From Colius striatus (lineage: Eukaryota > Chordata > Aves > Coliiformes > Coliidae): a stretch of DNA of 64,000 nucleotides. Both the position numbers and the translations under genes were made by a program. Below the pieces are notes generated by a model. The model did no database searches. It had not been told where the DNA came from and worked only from the letters and a program-made list of their open reading frames with translations. The stretch lies in contig NC_084774.1 of assembly GCF_028858725.1 (NCBI RefSeq), positions 1,514,001-1,578,000 on the forward strand, in the 5' to 3' direction. Of this stretch, positions 51,301 through 63,300 are shown in pieces. Position 1 is the first letter of the stretch; each line of letters begins with the position of its first letter.

Positions 51301-54300
51301 TTGTGCACATCCCCAGCTCTGAACCTCTCTTGTGTTGCTTGACCTGATGTGCTGTCTCTTCAAGGTAATTTCCGTATGATTGGAGATGATTTAGTAAATT
51401 CCTATCATTTGCTTCTGTGCTGCTTGGACCTGATTTTTGCAAATGCCCTTTTGTGTCCAAACAGAAGAGAGTTGCTAAATCCATCGTTTAAAGGTATGGT
51501 GGGGATGGGTGGCTTCAGATCAAACGTGCTCTGTCCTCTTGTTTCTCTTTAAATGGAGTCAGAGGTTGGTTGTTTTCTCCTCTCCTCGTCCTCAGGCTTG
51601 CCAGCTGACTTCCACACAACAGAGATCAAAGCCTCTGAAGATCCCCCTTGCATCATTCCCACACTGTGTGAGCTTCACGATGGCCTCCTGGTAGAGGCAA
51701 AAGGAATAAAGGAACACTACTTCAAGCCATACATTGCCAAACTGTTTGATAGGAAGGTACATGTCGCTGGTGTTAAGGACAGGTGGTGGTGCTCAGGTGA
51801 ACACTTCACTCCCAGGGCTCTGCAGCAAAGTGCTGATGGAGAAATGAACTCTGGCTGGGGCAGGGCTCCTTTTCATGGAATTTAGCAGGAGCAGAATTTA
51901 CTCTCACTTGAATGATGTGTGTTGCAGGCCTCTGTGTTTTGGCCTTCTCCCTCCTTTCTCCCTTCTTTCTCCCTTCTTTCTCCCTTCTTTCTCCCTTCTT
52001 TCTCCCTCCTTTCTCCCTCCTTTCTCCCTCCTTTCTCCCTCCTTTCTCCCTCCTTTCTCCCTCCTTTCTCCCTCCTTTCTCCCTCCTTTCTCCCTCCTTT
52101 CTCCCTCCTTTCTCCCTCCTTTCTCCCTCCTTTCTCCCTCCTTTCTCCCTCCTTTCTCCCTCCTTTCTCCCTCCTTTCTCCCTCCTTTCTCCCTCCTTTC
52201 TCCCTCCTTTCTCCCTCCTTTCTCCCTCCTTTCTCCCTCCTTTCTCCCTCCTTTCTCCCTCCTTTCTCCCTCCTTTCTCCCTCCTTTCTCCCTCCTTTCT
52301 CCCTCCTTTCTCCCTCCTTTCTCCCTCCTTTCTCCCTCCTTTCTCCCTCCTTTCTCCCTCCTTTCTCCCTCCTTTCTCCCTCCTTTCTCCCTCCTTTCTC
52401 CCTCCTTTCTCCCTCCTTTCTCCCTCCTTTCTCCCTCCTTTCTCCCTCCTTTCTCCCTCCTTTCTCCCTCCTTTCTCCCTCCTTTCTCCCTCCTTTCTCC
52501 CTCCTTTCTCCCTCCTTTCTCCCTCCTTTCTCCCTCCTTTCTCCCTCCTTTCTCCCTCCTTTCTCCCTCCTTTCTCCCTCCTTTCTCCCTCCTTTCTCCC
52601 TCCTTTCTCCCTCCTTTCTCCCTCCTTTCTCCCTCCTTTCTCCCTCCTTTCTCCCTCCTTTCTCCCTTTTCCCATTGACTGGGGAGCTGTAGGATAGTGT
52701 GGGTCCCACTGCTTGGCTTGGAGCCAGGAAAAATGCTTTGGAAGGCAGAGGTTGAGGTGCAGGTGTACAGATTCTTCTGTCTGCCTTTGATTCTGGAGTT
52801 TTTCCCAACCTCTGTGGAAGTTTTTATGTAGTTGTCCCTCAGGTCTGCCCCAGCTTGCCCCAGAACAGATGGCAAACAGCATAGCCCTTTCTGAAGAGGG
52901 AGTTTATCTTTAGCAAGTTGAGCACTGGGCTTTGTTCTCATCGGGTTTGTCGTGCAGATGGCATTATAGTGCTTTGATCTGGGCAAAATGAAGCTCCTGA
53001 GTCTGTTTGGGTGAAGCCATTGTGCCCTCATGCTGTTGGAACAGTTTTTGGTTTTTATCACATAGGATGTTTCTGCTTTTTATTCTCAGATCTTGAAAGG
53101 AGAATGTCTGCTGGACCTCTGCAACTTTACAGAGAACAAGTAAGTCACAGCTGATGCTTTAACAATGGGGTTTGGTTTCCTTTCTGCAGTACAGGCCTTC
53201 AAATGCTCACCCTCAGGTTTCCTTGTTGCTTTGTTTTACCATAACTAATGTCCTTTAACTAGCTGACAGGGCTGCTGTCTGTAATGCTTTCTGAGATGTC
53301 AGATGTCTGGGAGACAGCTGCAGAGTTTCCTTCTTAATGTCAGGATTCATGGGGCTTGCCCCTATTTTCTGGCACCTGCAGCCTCCAGGTAACCTAATGC
53401 ATGTCAAAACCTTGGCCCTGAAATTCACATGTGTGTTTCTGTGCACACCCCAAGTGTTACACCTCCGTGGGGAAGTCCTCAGATTCCTTTGGCAGCCTCC
53501 AGTTGGGTGCATAAATCTGTGCATGCCAGGAAATGCTCAGAAGAAAAAGAAGCAACAGTTGTAAAACCACAAGAAAGGGGCAGAGTGTCTCTGTGGGAGG
53601 CAAGTGTGGCCCCTTCAGAAACTGTGAAAATTCACTTCTGAGAGCTAATTTAGATGCAAAGTATGAACAGCAGCTCCTTTGTTCTGCATCATCCCTTCAG
53701 GGGGGTTTTTGCCTTTTCCAAGAGTACCTGATAGTTTGGCTTTGCCAGGTGAGCTTTTCACTTGTTGGTTTGCCTGGAGGATTGTGGTGGAGGACTGGGT
53801 TGTTGAACACTGCAGGTAACACTCAGATTCCCATCCAGACAGGGGTTGCTGTGATCTGTTTGAAGCAGTGAACTTCTCTTGACTTAGGGATTAGCAGTAA
53901 TGGTGTAGTGACACCGTGGTGTGGAAGGATGTGGTAGCTTGGCATCTCAGGGAAGGGTGGGAGCCTCACTGTTTCTTTGCTCAACCCTTTTCCTGTGATG
54001 CAGTTAATATCCTCTGGGCTCACAGAGTCACCAGCATCAGGAGCACAGTTCTGTTCCTCTATAGACCTGCTTGAATTGCTTCACAGGCACATGTACTCCA
54101 TGCAACACTCGTGCATCATGAGAGACCTGCAGGCAGGGTTTATGGATGCCAGTTGCTTATGTTAGCCTCAAGTGGCATTCTGCTTCCCAAATATAAATTT
54201 AAAGCTTTGCAACCTTCATAGAATCACACAATCATTTGATTGTTAAAGCCCTTGAAGCTGCTGCAGCCCCAGCCCTGCCCTCACCCTGCCCAGCCCAGCA

Positions 54301-57300
54301 CTGACCCACAGCCTCAGCACCTCAGCCCCACGGCTTTGGGATCCCTCCAGGGCTGGGCACTGCCCCAGCTCCCTGGGCAGCCTGGCACAGGGGCTGACAC
54401 CCCTCTCAGGGAACAGTTCTGCCTCAGCTCCAACCTCAACCTCCCCTGGGGCAACGTGAGGCTGTTTCCTCTTGCTACTGGGGAGCAGAGCCTGACCCCC
54501 AGCTCCCTGCAGCCTCCTGTCAGGGAGTGTCAGAGAGGGCTCCTGTCTCCCCTCAGGCTCCTCTCCTCCAGGCTCAACCCCCCCATTCCCTCAGCCCTTC
54601 CCCAGCCCCTTGTGCTCCAGCCCCTTCCCCAGCTCTGTGCCCGGCTCTGGCCACGCTGCAGCCCCTCAGTGTCCCTGTGGCAGTGAGTGAGGGGCCCAGC
54701 ACTGACACAGCCCTGGAGCTGCAGCCTCCCCAGGGCCTAGCACAGGGGACAATCTCTGCCCTGCTCCTGCTGCCACCCCAGTGCTGATCCAGGCCAGGAT
54801 GCCACTGGCCTTCTTGAGGTTAAACTTCAAAATGAAAATGAGAGATTTTGTTTTGGTGTCACTTCAGTGGGGATGTTACAAACTGAATCCAAGTGCTGAA
54901 CTGTTCCTTCCTCTGGGCACTATGAACATGACAGGCTGTGCAGTGGCAGAAGCAGAAGTCAGCTGTGGCTTGTTCAGTGCAGCTGCTGTTAACCTGCTCC
55001 CTGTATACAGAGATTTAACCTTTTATCAGTTGAGTCCTTCCAAATTGCCTTATTTGCAACTGGGACAGAAGCCAAGGTGCAAGACAAGTGGGGAGGAGGA
55101 GCAGTGCCTGCAGTGGGTCAGGGAGGGAATGGGGGAGCTTTGGGGCCTGGAGGAGGACAGGGGCGACCACAGGCCCATCACTTAGGGTAGGGGAGGTTGT
55201 TTGCAAGCAGCTATGGCTGCCAAAAGCACTGAGCACACCTTGGTTTGGGGTTCATGCCTCAGCTTCCCTGGCATGTTTTCCGTTTCTCTTTTGTCCTTTG
55301 GTACAAAACTTGGGCTTCTTTTTCAGCAAAGCACTGAATAAGGAGTATGAAGAGTATGTTCTGACCGTGGGTGACTTTGATGAGAGAGTTTTCCTGGGAG
55401 CTGATGCTGAAGAGGAAATCGGCACCCCCCGGAAGCTTCCTGCTGACATGCCAGGAGGGAAAACAGCAGCAAGAGCTCAAGTGGAGTGTCACCTTCAGCA
55501 GCACTTTGAAAAGGTGATCCCTTTAACATCCTGGTCTTGCTTTTTCCACCAAGAGGGGTGTCAGCCCTGTGCCAGGCTGCCCAGGGAGCTGGGGCAGTGC
55601 CCAGCCCTGGAGGGATCCCAAAGCCGTGCAGCTGAGGTGCTGAGGGGTCAGTGCTGGGCTGGGCAGGGTGAGGGCAGGGCTGGGACTGCAGCAGCTTCAA
55701 GGGCTTTAACAACCAAATGGCTCTATGATTCTATGAGTGGTTGGACTCGATGAGCTTAAAAGGCTTTTTCAACCAAAACAATTCCCTGGAGTACTCCCAG
55801 TTTTTCCATGCTGTTTGCCTCCTCTGGCTCGTTTCCAGGGGATGTGAGGTGGGATGAGGGCAGGGTGGCAGCCCATGGGTACTGTACTGCTGCTGTCATC
55901 GTAGCATGGGCAGTGCTTTCGCAGGAGGGGCATTCAGAAGGGGTTCAAAACAGTTCTCTTGGTGGGTTTTGCTGATTGTTTTTCTCTGTCTGACAGAAAA
56001 GGTCCTTTGCACCTTCAACTCCTCTGACAGGCAGACGGTACCTCCGGGAGAAGGAAGCCGTCATCACTCCCGTGGCCTCGGCCACGCAGAGCGTGAGCCG
56101 CCTGCAGAGCATGGTGGCTGGGCTCAAAAACGCCCCCAGCGAGCAGCTCCTCACTATTTTGGAGTGAGTACATCCACTGCAGCTGCTCCTGTGCAAATGG
56201 AAGCTCACCTCTTCATGCTTGTGAGATTGTTCTTGCCCAAGCCTGACTTTCTTTTGTCGGTGCAGCTCATTTTTGACAGCACTTCTGTGCCATTTGTACT
56301 TTGAAAGATCATCTCTTTGCCAGGTGATCTGGTCTTTGGCAGAAGGGCAGCTGAGCACCCCACCCCCAGCCTGCCACCACTGTTGTACCCAGTTTTCCAG
56401 TTTTTGCTGATGTTGGCTTAGCAGTTTGTCTGCTTGGAAGTCAAAGAGTGTTTTTGTCTGTAGCTTTTTGGGGGTTGGGGTGGGCTTGTTTGTTTGGTTT
56501 TTAAACTAGTATGGCTCAGATAAAAGGCCAGGTAATGCTGGAGAGGAAATGTGAGATTCAACAAGCTGCAACCTTTGCCTGAAAGAGCTGGGAAGCAGCT
56601 TGAGCTCCCCAGCTCTCCTTTGAAGTACTTTTGGATACTTGATAGCCCATGTAGAAGCCTGGCAGTCACCCTGATGCTTGTCACTGCTGGGCTGCTTAGC
56701 AACAGCCATGTTTTCTGCCTCTTGCTGTTCTAGTGGCCATTCCCTGAGCCACCAGGTCCATTCCTTCAGCTCATCAGTTTCCTCCCTGGTTCCTATCCTG
56801 GGGCTGCTGGAGCTGGGGCATTCCTGGACAGGAGCCTCTCAGCCCTTACAGCTGCTGGATGATACTGAGAGATCATAAGTGACTGTTGACACAGCCTCAG
56901 GGTTTCACCATCCCCATTTCTTCTAGGGCAGAATCCCACTTACATAAATCAACCTACATTTTTGGTTCAGGGATGCATGACTGCATGCAGCTGGAGTCAT
57001 GCACAGGGAGGAGCTGGTGTATAAACAGATGGGTATAAACAAAATACCTTGTCAATAAAAGATCAACCAGTGTTCCTTCACAGCTCAAAAAGCAGCAGTT
57101 TAACACTAAAGAACTGTCAGGCTGTTTGGTGGTTGCCTAACACCCAGGTAAGTTAGGTAAATCCCTGCTGCATTATGGTGTGAGGTCTCCAGGTTTATTT
57201 TTTTGTTAATCAGAACAAATCTTTTACTAAACTTGGTATTTTAATCTTACTTAACACTTAATATTTGAAGTGGAAGAGTAATGGCTTTTTAAAGCAACCT

Positions 57301-60300
57301 TCATAAATAGGTGAAGGGTGTTACTTCAGTTCTCCTCTTTGGGATCCCACATGGTTTGACAGTTTTCCTAGCACTTGTTCTTGAAAGTTCTCAGGGATGG
57401 CCAGTGACAGGACAAGGGGCAATGGGCACAAGCTGGGACAGAAGAGGTTCCAAGGAGACACAGGGACAAACTTGTTCCCTGTTGAGGTGAGGGAGCCCTG
57501 GCAGGGGCTGCCCAGATGGGCTGTGGAGTCTCCTTCGCTGGAGACATTCAACCCCAGCTGGATGAGTTCCTGTGTGCCCTGCTCTAGGTGCTCCTGCTCT
57601 GGCAGGGGGCTGCACTGGATGAGCTTTGCAGATCCCTTCCAGCCCTTGAGACTCTGTGATTCTGTTTTGTTCTAGTTTGAATATTTTCTCTTTCAAGTGA
57701 AGATACCTTGGAAACAGAGCTTTGAAGTTCCTGAAGGCTTTGTCTCAGTGAAACCCAGGTTTATTTCATTGCTAGCCTTTCAAAGGAGTTTAGTGTCTTA
57801 GTTTGGTGCTAGTCACGAGCCACTGGGAAGGAAAACAGTATTTCTGTGTGCTTGATGTTTCCCTCTGTTCTCTGTGGCAATACTAGTTGCTGCCTGGTGA
57901 GGAAAGCTCAGTATCACCAAAGTGTTTTAATTTGGCTGGGGTTTTTTATTGGGGTTTTTTTCAGGGTTTTTGGAAACTGGCTGTTCATTTGTTTATACAC
58001 CCCAGGCTTTCTGTTTGCATCCTGCTCCAGGTCTTGTGCTCGCAGCCCTCTGGAAAGCATTACGAGCAGAGTGAGAGAAATAGGCGAGACCTTCTGTCGC
58101 AGCTACACTCAGCCAACAGATGAACAGCCAGGATCTCACATAGGTATGGATGTGGTGGGCATGGCAAGCTTCAAAACAGGGTCAGTGAGATGCATAGGGA
58201 TGGTGTTGCCTAGGTCTTTAGTACAGTGGAGCTGGTGTTAACCTGGAACGTATCCAGAGACCCGTTGCTCATCAAACAGAACACTGCAGAGAATAGTTAG
58301 AGTGAAGGCGAGGTGGCAGCTCAAAAGGGCACAGCCAAGGGAGCGTGGCAGCTGGAGCAGCTCTGAGCAGGAGCTGGAAAGCTGATTGAAAATTCAAATG
58401 GGAAAATGATTAGTGCAACAGTGTGCAAAGCTGCATCACCAGAAATGGTGAAGTGCATAATTCCACAAGTGTTTCCATGCCCCTGTGACTGGTGGGTTTC
58501 TGACCGTGGCGTTTGGATTTGCACAGTCTGTACCTGCACACACACAGGGACTGTTTCCTTAGAGAAGGACAAGTACTGGTCACTTTGGCTTGAGACCATT
58601 TGTGCAAATGACATTGGGCTTCAATCTATGACTTTTACATTTCAGATTTTGCTGTGAACAGACTAAAACTGGCAGAGATCTTGTACTATAAAATCTTGGA
58701 GACTATAATGGTGCAAGAGACACGGAGGCTGCATGGGAAGGATCTGACTGTAAGTAAAGGGCTGGCGAAAGAGGAGAACAGATTAGAGGAAGACAACTCT
58801 GAGGGGTTGTCTTTGTGTGGATCCAGGACACAGCAGCCTGCAGGAAAGCAGTCTGTGTGTTGGCAATATTAAAAAAAGGGGGAGAAATATATGGGAGGTG
58901 CCCAAGTGCTGGTTTTGCTGCTATTAAAGATGGTATAATTCTGGCATCTTAATTTGTGTTGCCTTCTAGAACCACAACTTTATGGACAGATCATTTGTAA
59001 TCTCTTTATGATCTCATTAATTAACAGTATTTGGTCAGACAGTGATGCCTTGGCTCTGTGACTCACAAGGAGCCTGATTCATGTGGCCATGGTGTGAAAG
59101 ACATTGCTGGTTTGGGTGCCATTAGTCTGTTCAGAGACTTGACCATTCAAAACTTGCCTGTAAAAACAGGAGATTGTGGAAGGCTGAAGCAGCAGTGGTT
59201 CTCTCCATCGATAAGCTATGTCCTGTTAGTGCCACAGAGTTCAAACATGGGTCAGTGAGGTCCTCTGTAATGCCCCCAGGCTCTCCTGGAACAGGATGTC
59301 TTCCACCGCTCGCTCCTGGCCTGCTGCTTGGAGATCGTGCTCTTCGCATACAGCTCCCCTCGAACCTTCCCCTGGATCATCGAGGTGCTTGACCTCAGGC
59401 CATTCTATTTCTATAAGGTAAATAAATGCTCTCCTACAATGGACCAGTATAAAAATCAGCACGTGGCTGGGCTGTCAGTCTGAGAGGCTGCTGCTTCTCC
59501 TGCCTGGGCAGTTATACAGGAGGACTGATGTTAATGTGTAGTATCCCTGCTGTAAATCTTGGCTGTCCTTAAATGTGTAATGCTGGAGTTGAAGCTGAGA
59601 CTTAAAGCAAGAAAACCATTTTGTAACAGCAATGTGCTGCTGATCAGCTTTTAGCTTCATCTGTCTGCTCTTGCAGTAGACTAAAGCACTGCAGCATGGG
59701 TTTTGATGACACTCCTATTCATTGACTATAAGCTGTAGGTCTTCTAATAGTGATAAAATAGCAATAGTGTTCTTTGTTGCCTTGGGCTGCTACTTACCAC
59801 AGGCTTCTTTGTTACATTTTATTGTCTTCTGTGATTTTTTTTATGTAATGGAGCATAAAATCTCATTTCCTGGGTGATCCCTGGTTTTGCTCCTTTCTTA
59901 CCCTCATTCCCCTCTGTCATTTCTGTTGTTTGTCTTATCCTTTTATCACCTATGCTTGTGCCTCCTGTTTTCACCAGATACCAAACAGCTCTCTCTAGTT
60001 ACTCCTCAATAAATCAGACACAGATTTTTTAGACCATAACAACCAGAACAAATGGAACCGTTTGGAAGAGCTGTTCCAAGTTCCATTCTTCCCTCTTTAA
60101 TTCTCTGGGGTGGAACAGTAGTGAAACTGAAACTAATCTGTCAGTGTTGCTGAGCCAGCAATGTGCCCTCTAGGGTGAGGCCAACGTCATCCATGGGGAC
60201 ATGATGAAGAGTGTGGGCAGCAGATGGAGGAAAACTCCCAGGGGAGGGACCTGGCTGATGGGCAGCAAATCAATGTGAGCAGCAACGTGCCCTTGTGGAC

Positions 60301-63300
60301 AAGAGCCAATGGCAGCCTGGGGGCATCCAGCAGAGTGTGGGCAGCCGGTCAAGGGACGTTCTCCTTCCCCTCTGCTCTGCCCTGCTGAGGCCTCATCTGG
60401 AGTCCTGTGTCCAGTTCTGGGCTCCCCAGCTCCAGAGGGACAGGGAACTGCTGGAGAGAGGCCAGTGCAGGGACACCAAGATGATCAGGGGATGGAACAT
60501 GTGTGTGAGGAGGAGAGGCTGCAGCCCTGGGGCTGTTCAGCCTGGAGAAGAGAAGCCTGAGCTCAGGGGCACCTCAGCAACACTTACAAGTACCTAAAGA
60601 GCAGGTGTTGAGAGGATGGGGCCAGTGTTTGTTCTGTGGTTCCCGCTGACAGGACAAGGGGTAAGAGGCACAAGCTGGAACACAAAAAGTTCCACTGAAA
60701 CACAAGGAGAAACTCCTTTGGTGCTGAGGTGGGGGAGCCCTGGCCCAGGCTGCCCAGGGAGCGTGTGGAGGCTCCTTCTGGGAGGTTTCCAACCCACCTG
60801 GACACGTTCCTGTGCCCCTGAGTGAGAGGAACCTGCTTTAGCATGGGGTTGGGCTGGAGCAGCTCTGCAGGGCCCTTCCAGCCCCCAGCATTTGGAGAGT
60901 CTGTGGCTGTCAGCAGCCTGCATCGATGCCAGATGGTGCAGGCCCAGCTCTGTGGGACAGAGGTCTGAGCATTCTTTGCCATTCAGTGCACATTCTTGCA
61001 GCACTCTTACTTAAAAAAACAAAAGGCCATCCCAAAGACTTCACAGCAGAGAAACAGTACTTATGCTTCCACTTGTGCCATTTGATGCTCTTTTCCTCTG
61101 GGTGTTTAGTTTTTGTAGTGCAGGTAAACACATCCATGTGTCCTCCAGGGAAGTTCTATGGCATTTCCATCTCTGCAAACCAGTCTGAATGTCTCTCTAT
61201 CAGCAGTAACACAAAATGCATCCTGCATTGGAGCACAGGGGTGGACTGTGGTGTTCGAAAGGCCCTTTCAGTTCTCTTCAGCCCTGATTTGTAGACATTA
61301 AGGGTTCTGACCTTCTGTTGAACAAAACTTCAGAGTGGTGGTTTTCAGCCCTTCTGGTTCCGGGCCGCTCACATCTCCCCAGGCACTGCGTGGGGGTCTG
61401 TATCAGGGGGTATCTGCTGTCCCTTCACATCTCCTGGCTTGCATTTGGGAAAGGGGTTTAAAAAAGAGGGACCAGGAGAGGGTTGGAGAAGATGAAGGTG
61501 TGAGGAGGAGGCTTGGAGCATCCTCCATTGAAGAGGATCGTGACCCGAAGAGCGATTGCATGGTGTTGAGTGTGAGTGATGTGACTCTGCTGCTGCCCCT
61601 GTGCCTTGTTGCCACCAGGTGATTGAGGTGCTGATCCGCTCTGAGGAAGGGCTCTCCAGGGACATGGTGAAGCACCTCAACAGCATCGAGGAGCAAATTC
61701 TGGAGAGCCTGGCGTGGACGCGGAACTCAGCGCTCTGGAGCGCCCTCCAGGCCTCCGACAACAAGGTCCCCACCTGTGAGGAGGTGTGTTGCCTGTTTTC
61801 CTTTCACTATGGAATACACATTCTTCTTCTGACTGTTGTTTGATACAGAAAACCATTCCAATGAGGTAGTTACTGCAGTGGGTTGACTCTGTGCCCACCA
61901 CAGCCACTCTCCCTGCCAAGCTGGACAGGGAAGAGAAAATGCAATGAAAGGCACCCAGGTCAGGAGAAGGACAGGGACATCACTCAGCAGTTACTGTCAT
62001 GGGAAAAAACAGAGTCAACTTAGGGAGAATTAGTTTAGTTTAGTACCAATAAGAACAGAGAAGAGGAATGATAAATGAAATCTTAAAACAACTTCTCCCA
62101 AGCCATCCCCTCCTGGGTCTCCACATCCTCCCCTCCAGTGGTGCAGGGCACGGGGCTCAGTTCACTACAGATGGACTTTGCTGCTCCTGCCTCTCAGGGG
62201 GAGGCCTCCTCACACTTCCCACTGCTACACTGTGGGGTCCCTCCCACAGGAGACAGTCCTCCACAAACTTCTCCATCGTGGGTCCTTCCCACAAACTGCC
62301 CCAATGTCCTTCACAATCTGCTGCAATGTGGGTCTCGCCCACGGGGTCCTTCAGAACAGGCTGCTCCATAGGGGTCACAAGTCCTGACAGCCATCCTGCT
62401 CCAGCACAGGCTGCTCCCTGCATGGCTTCCCAGGTCCTGCCAGGAACCTGCTCCAATGTGGGCTTCCCATGAGGTCACGAACATCAACTTGCTCTGGCAT
62501 GAGGTCCTCCACAGGCTGTGGGTGGTTCTCTGCTCCCTCGTGGGCTGCACCACAGGCTGCAGGGGAGCCTCAGCTCTGGGCCTGGAGCACCTCTTTCCCC
62601 CATCCTTCACTGCTCTGGATGTCTGCAGAGATGTTGCTCTCTCATTCTGCTCCCTCCTGCCACAGTTGGCACCTGTGCAGGAATCTGTTCCACTTCTCCA
62701 GTATGTCAATTACAGCGGTGTTGCCTCCATTGCTAATTGTCTCAGCCTTGGCCAGTGGTGGCTGTGTTGAAGCTTCTGATATTGGCTTTATTTGTTATAG
62801 GGGAAGCTTCCAGCAGCATGTCACAGCAGCCACCCCTGTAGCTCCTCCTCTTCCCCTGCTACCAAAACCCACCCACACAAACTCACCACAGGCACAAAGA
62901 AGGGAAAACTTTGTCCTCTTACTCTGACCATTTCTTGTTCCTCAGGTAATATTTCCCAGTAATTTTGAAGCCAGCACTGGAGGAGGTGGGCTTGGGCACT
63001 TGCCCATGATGCCAATATCCCCTATCATTCATCCTCGAGTCAAAGAGGTTCGGACAGACCTTGGTGGGAGTTTAAGACGAGGTGTGTTCCAGATCTCTGG
63101 TACGATTTGAGTGTGTGAGTAGTTTGGGGAGACGTGGTTGAGACTTCTTTGTAATTGCAAAAAGCAACCTTGGATCTGAATTAAGCATCCAGAGATATGA
63201 AACCTCAGATTTGACCAAGGGAAAGTCTAGATCGTCACCTGGTCAAACCAGCGCTGTGTCGTACTGGCAGCAGATGCTGGGATAACACTTCCCTTTGGAA

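Noticed and set aside
51806..53061. 358-385-codon open frames of [11 protein letters not shown] or [11 protein letters not shown] repeats
   Set aside because: Direct translation of the 11-bp CT array; three equivalent frames exist on each strand.
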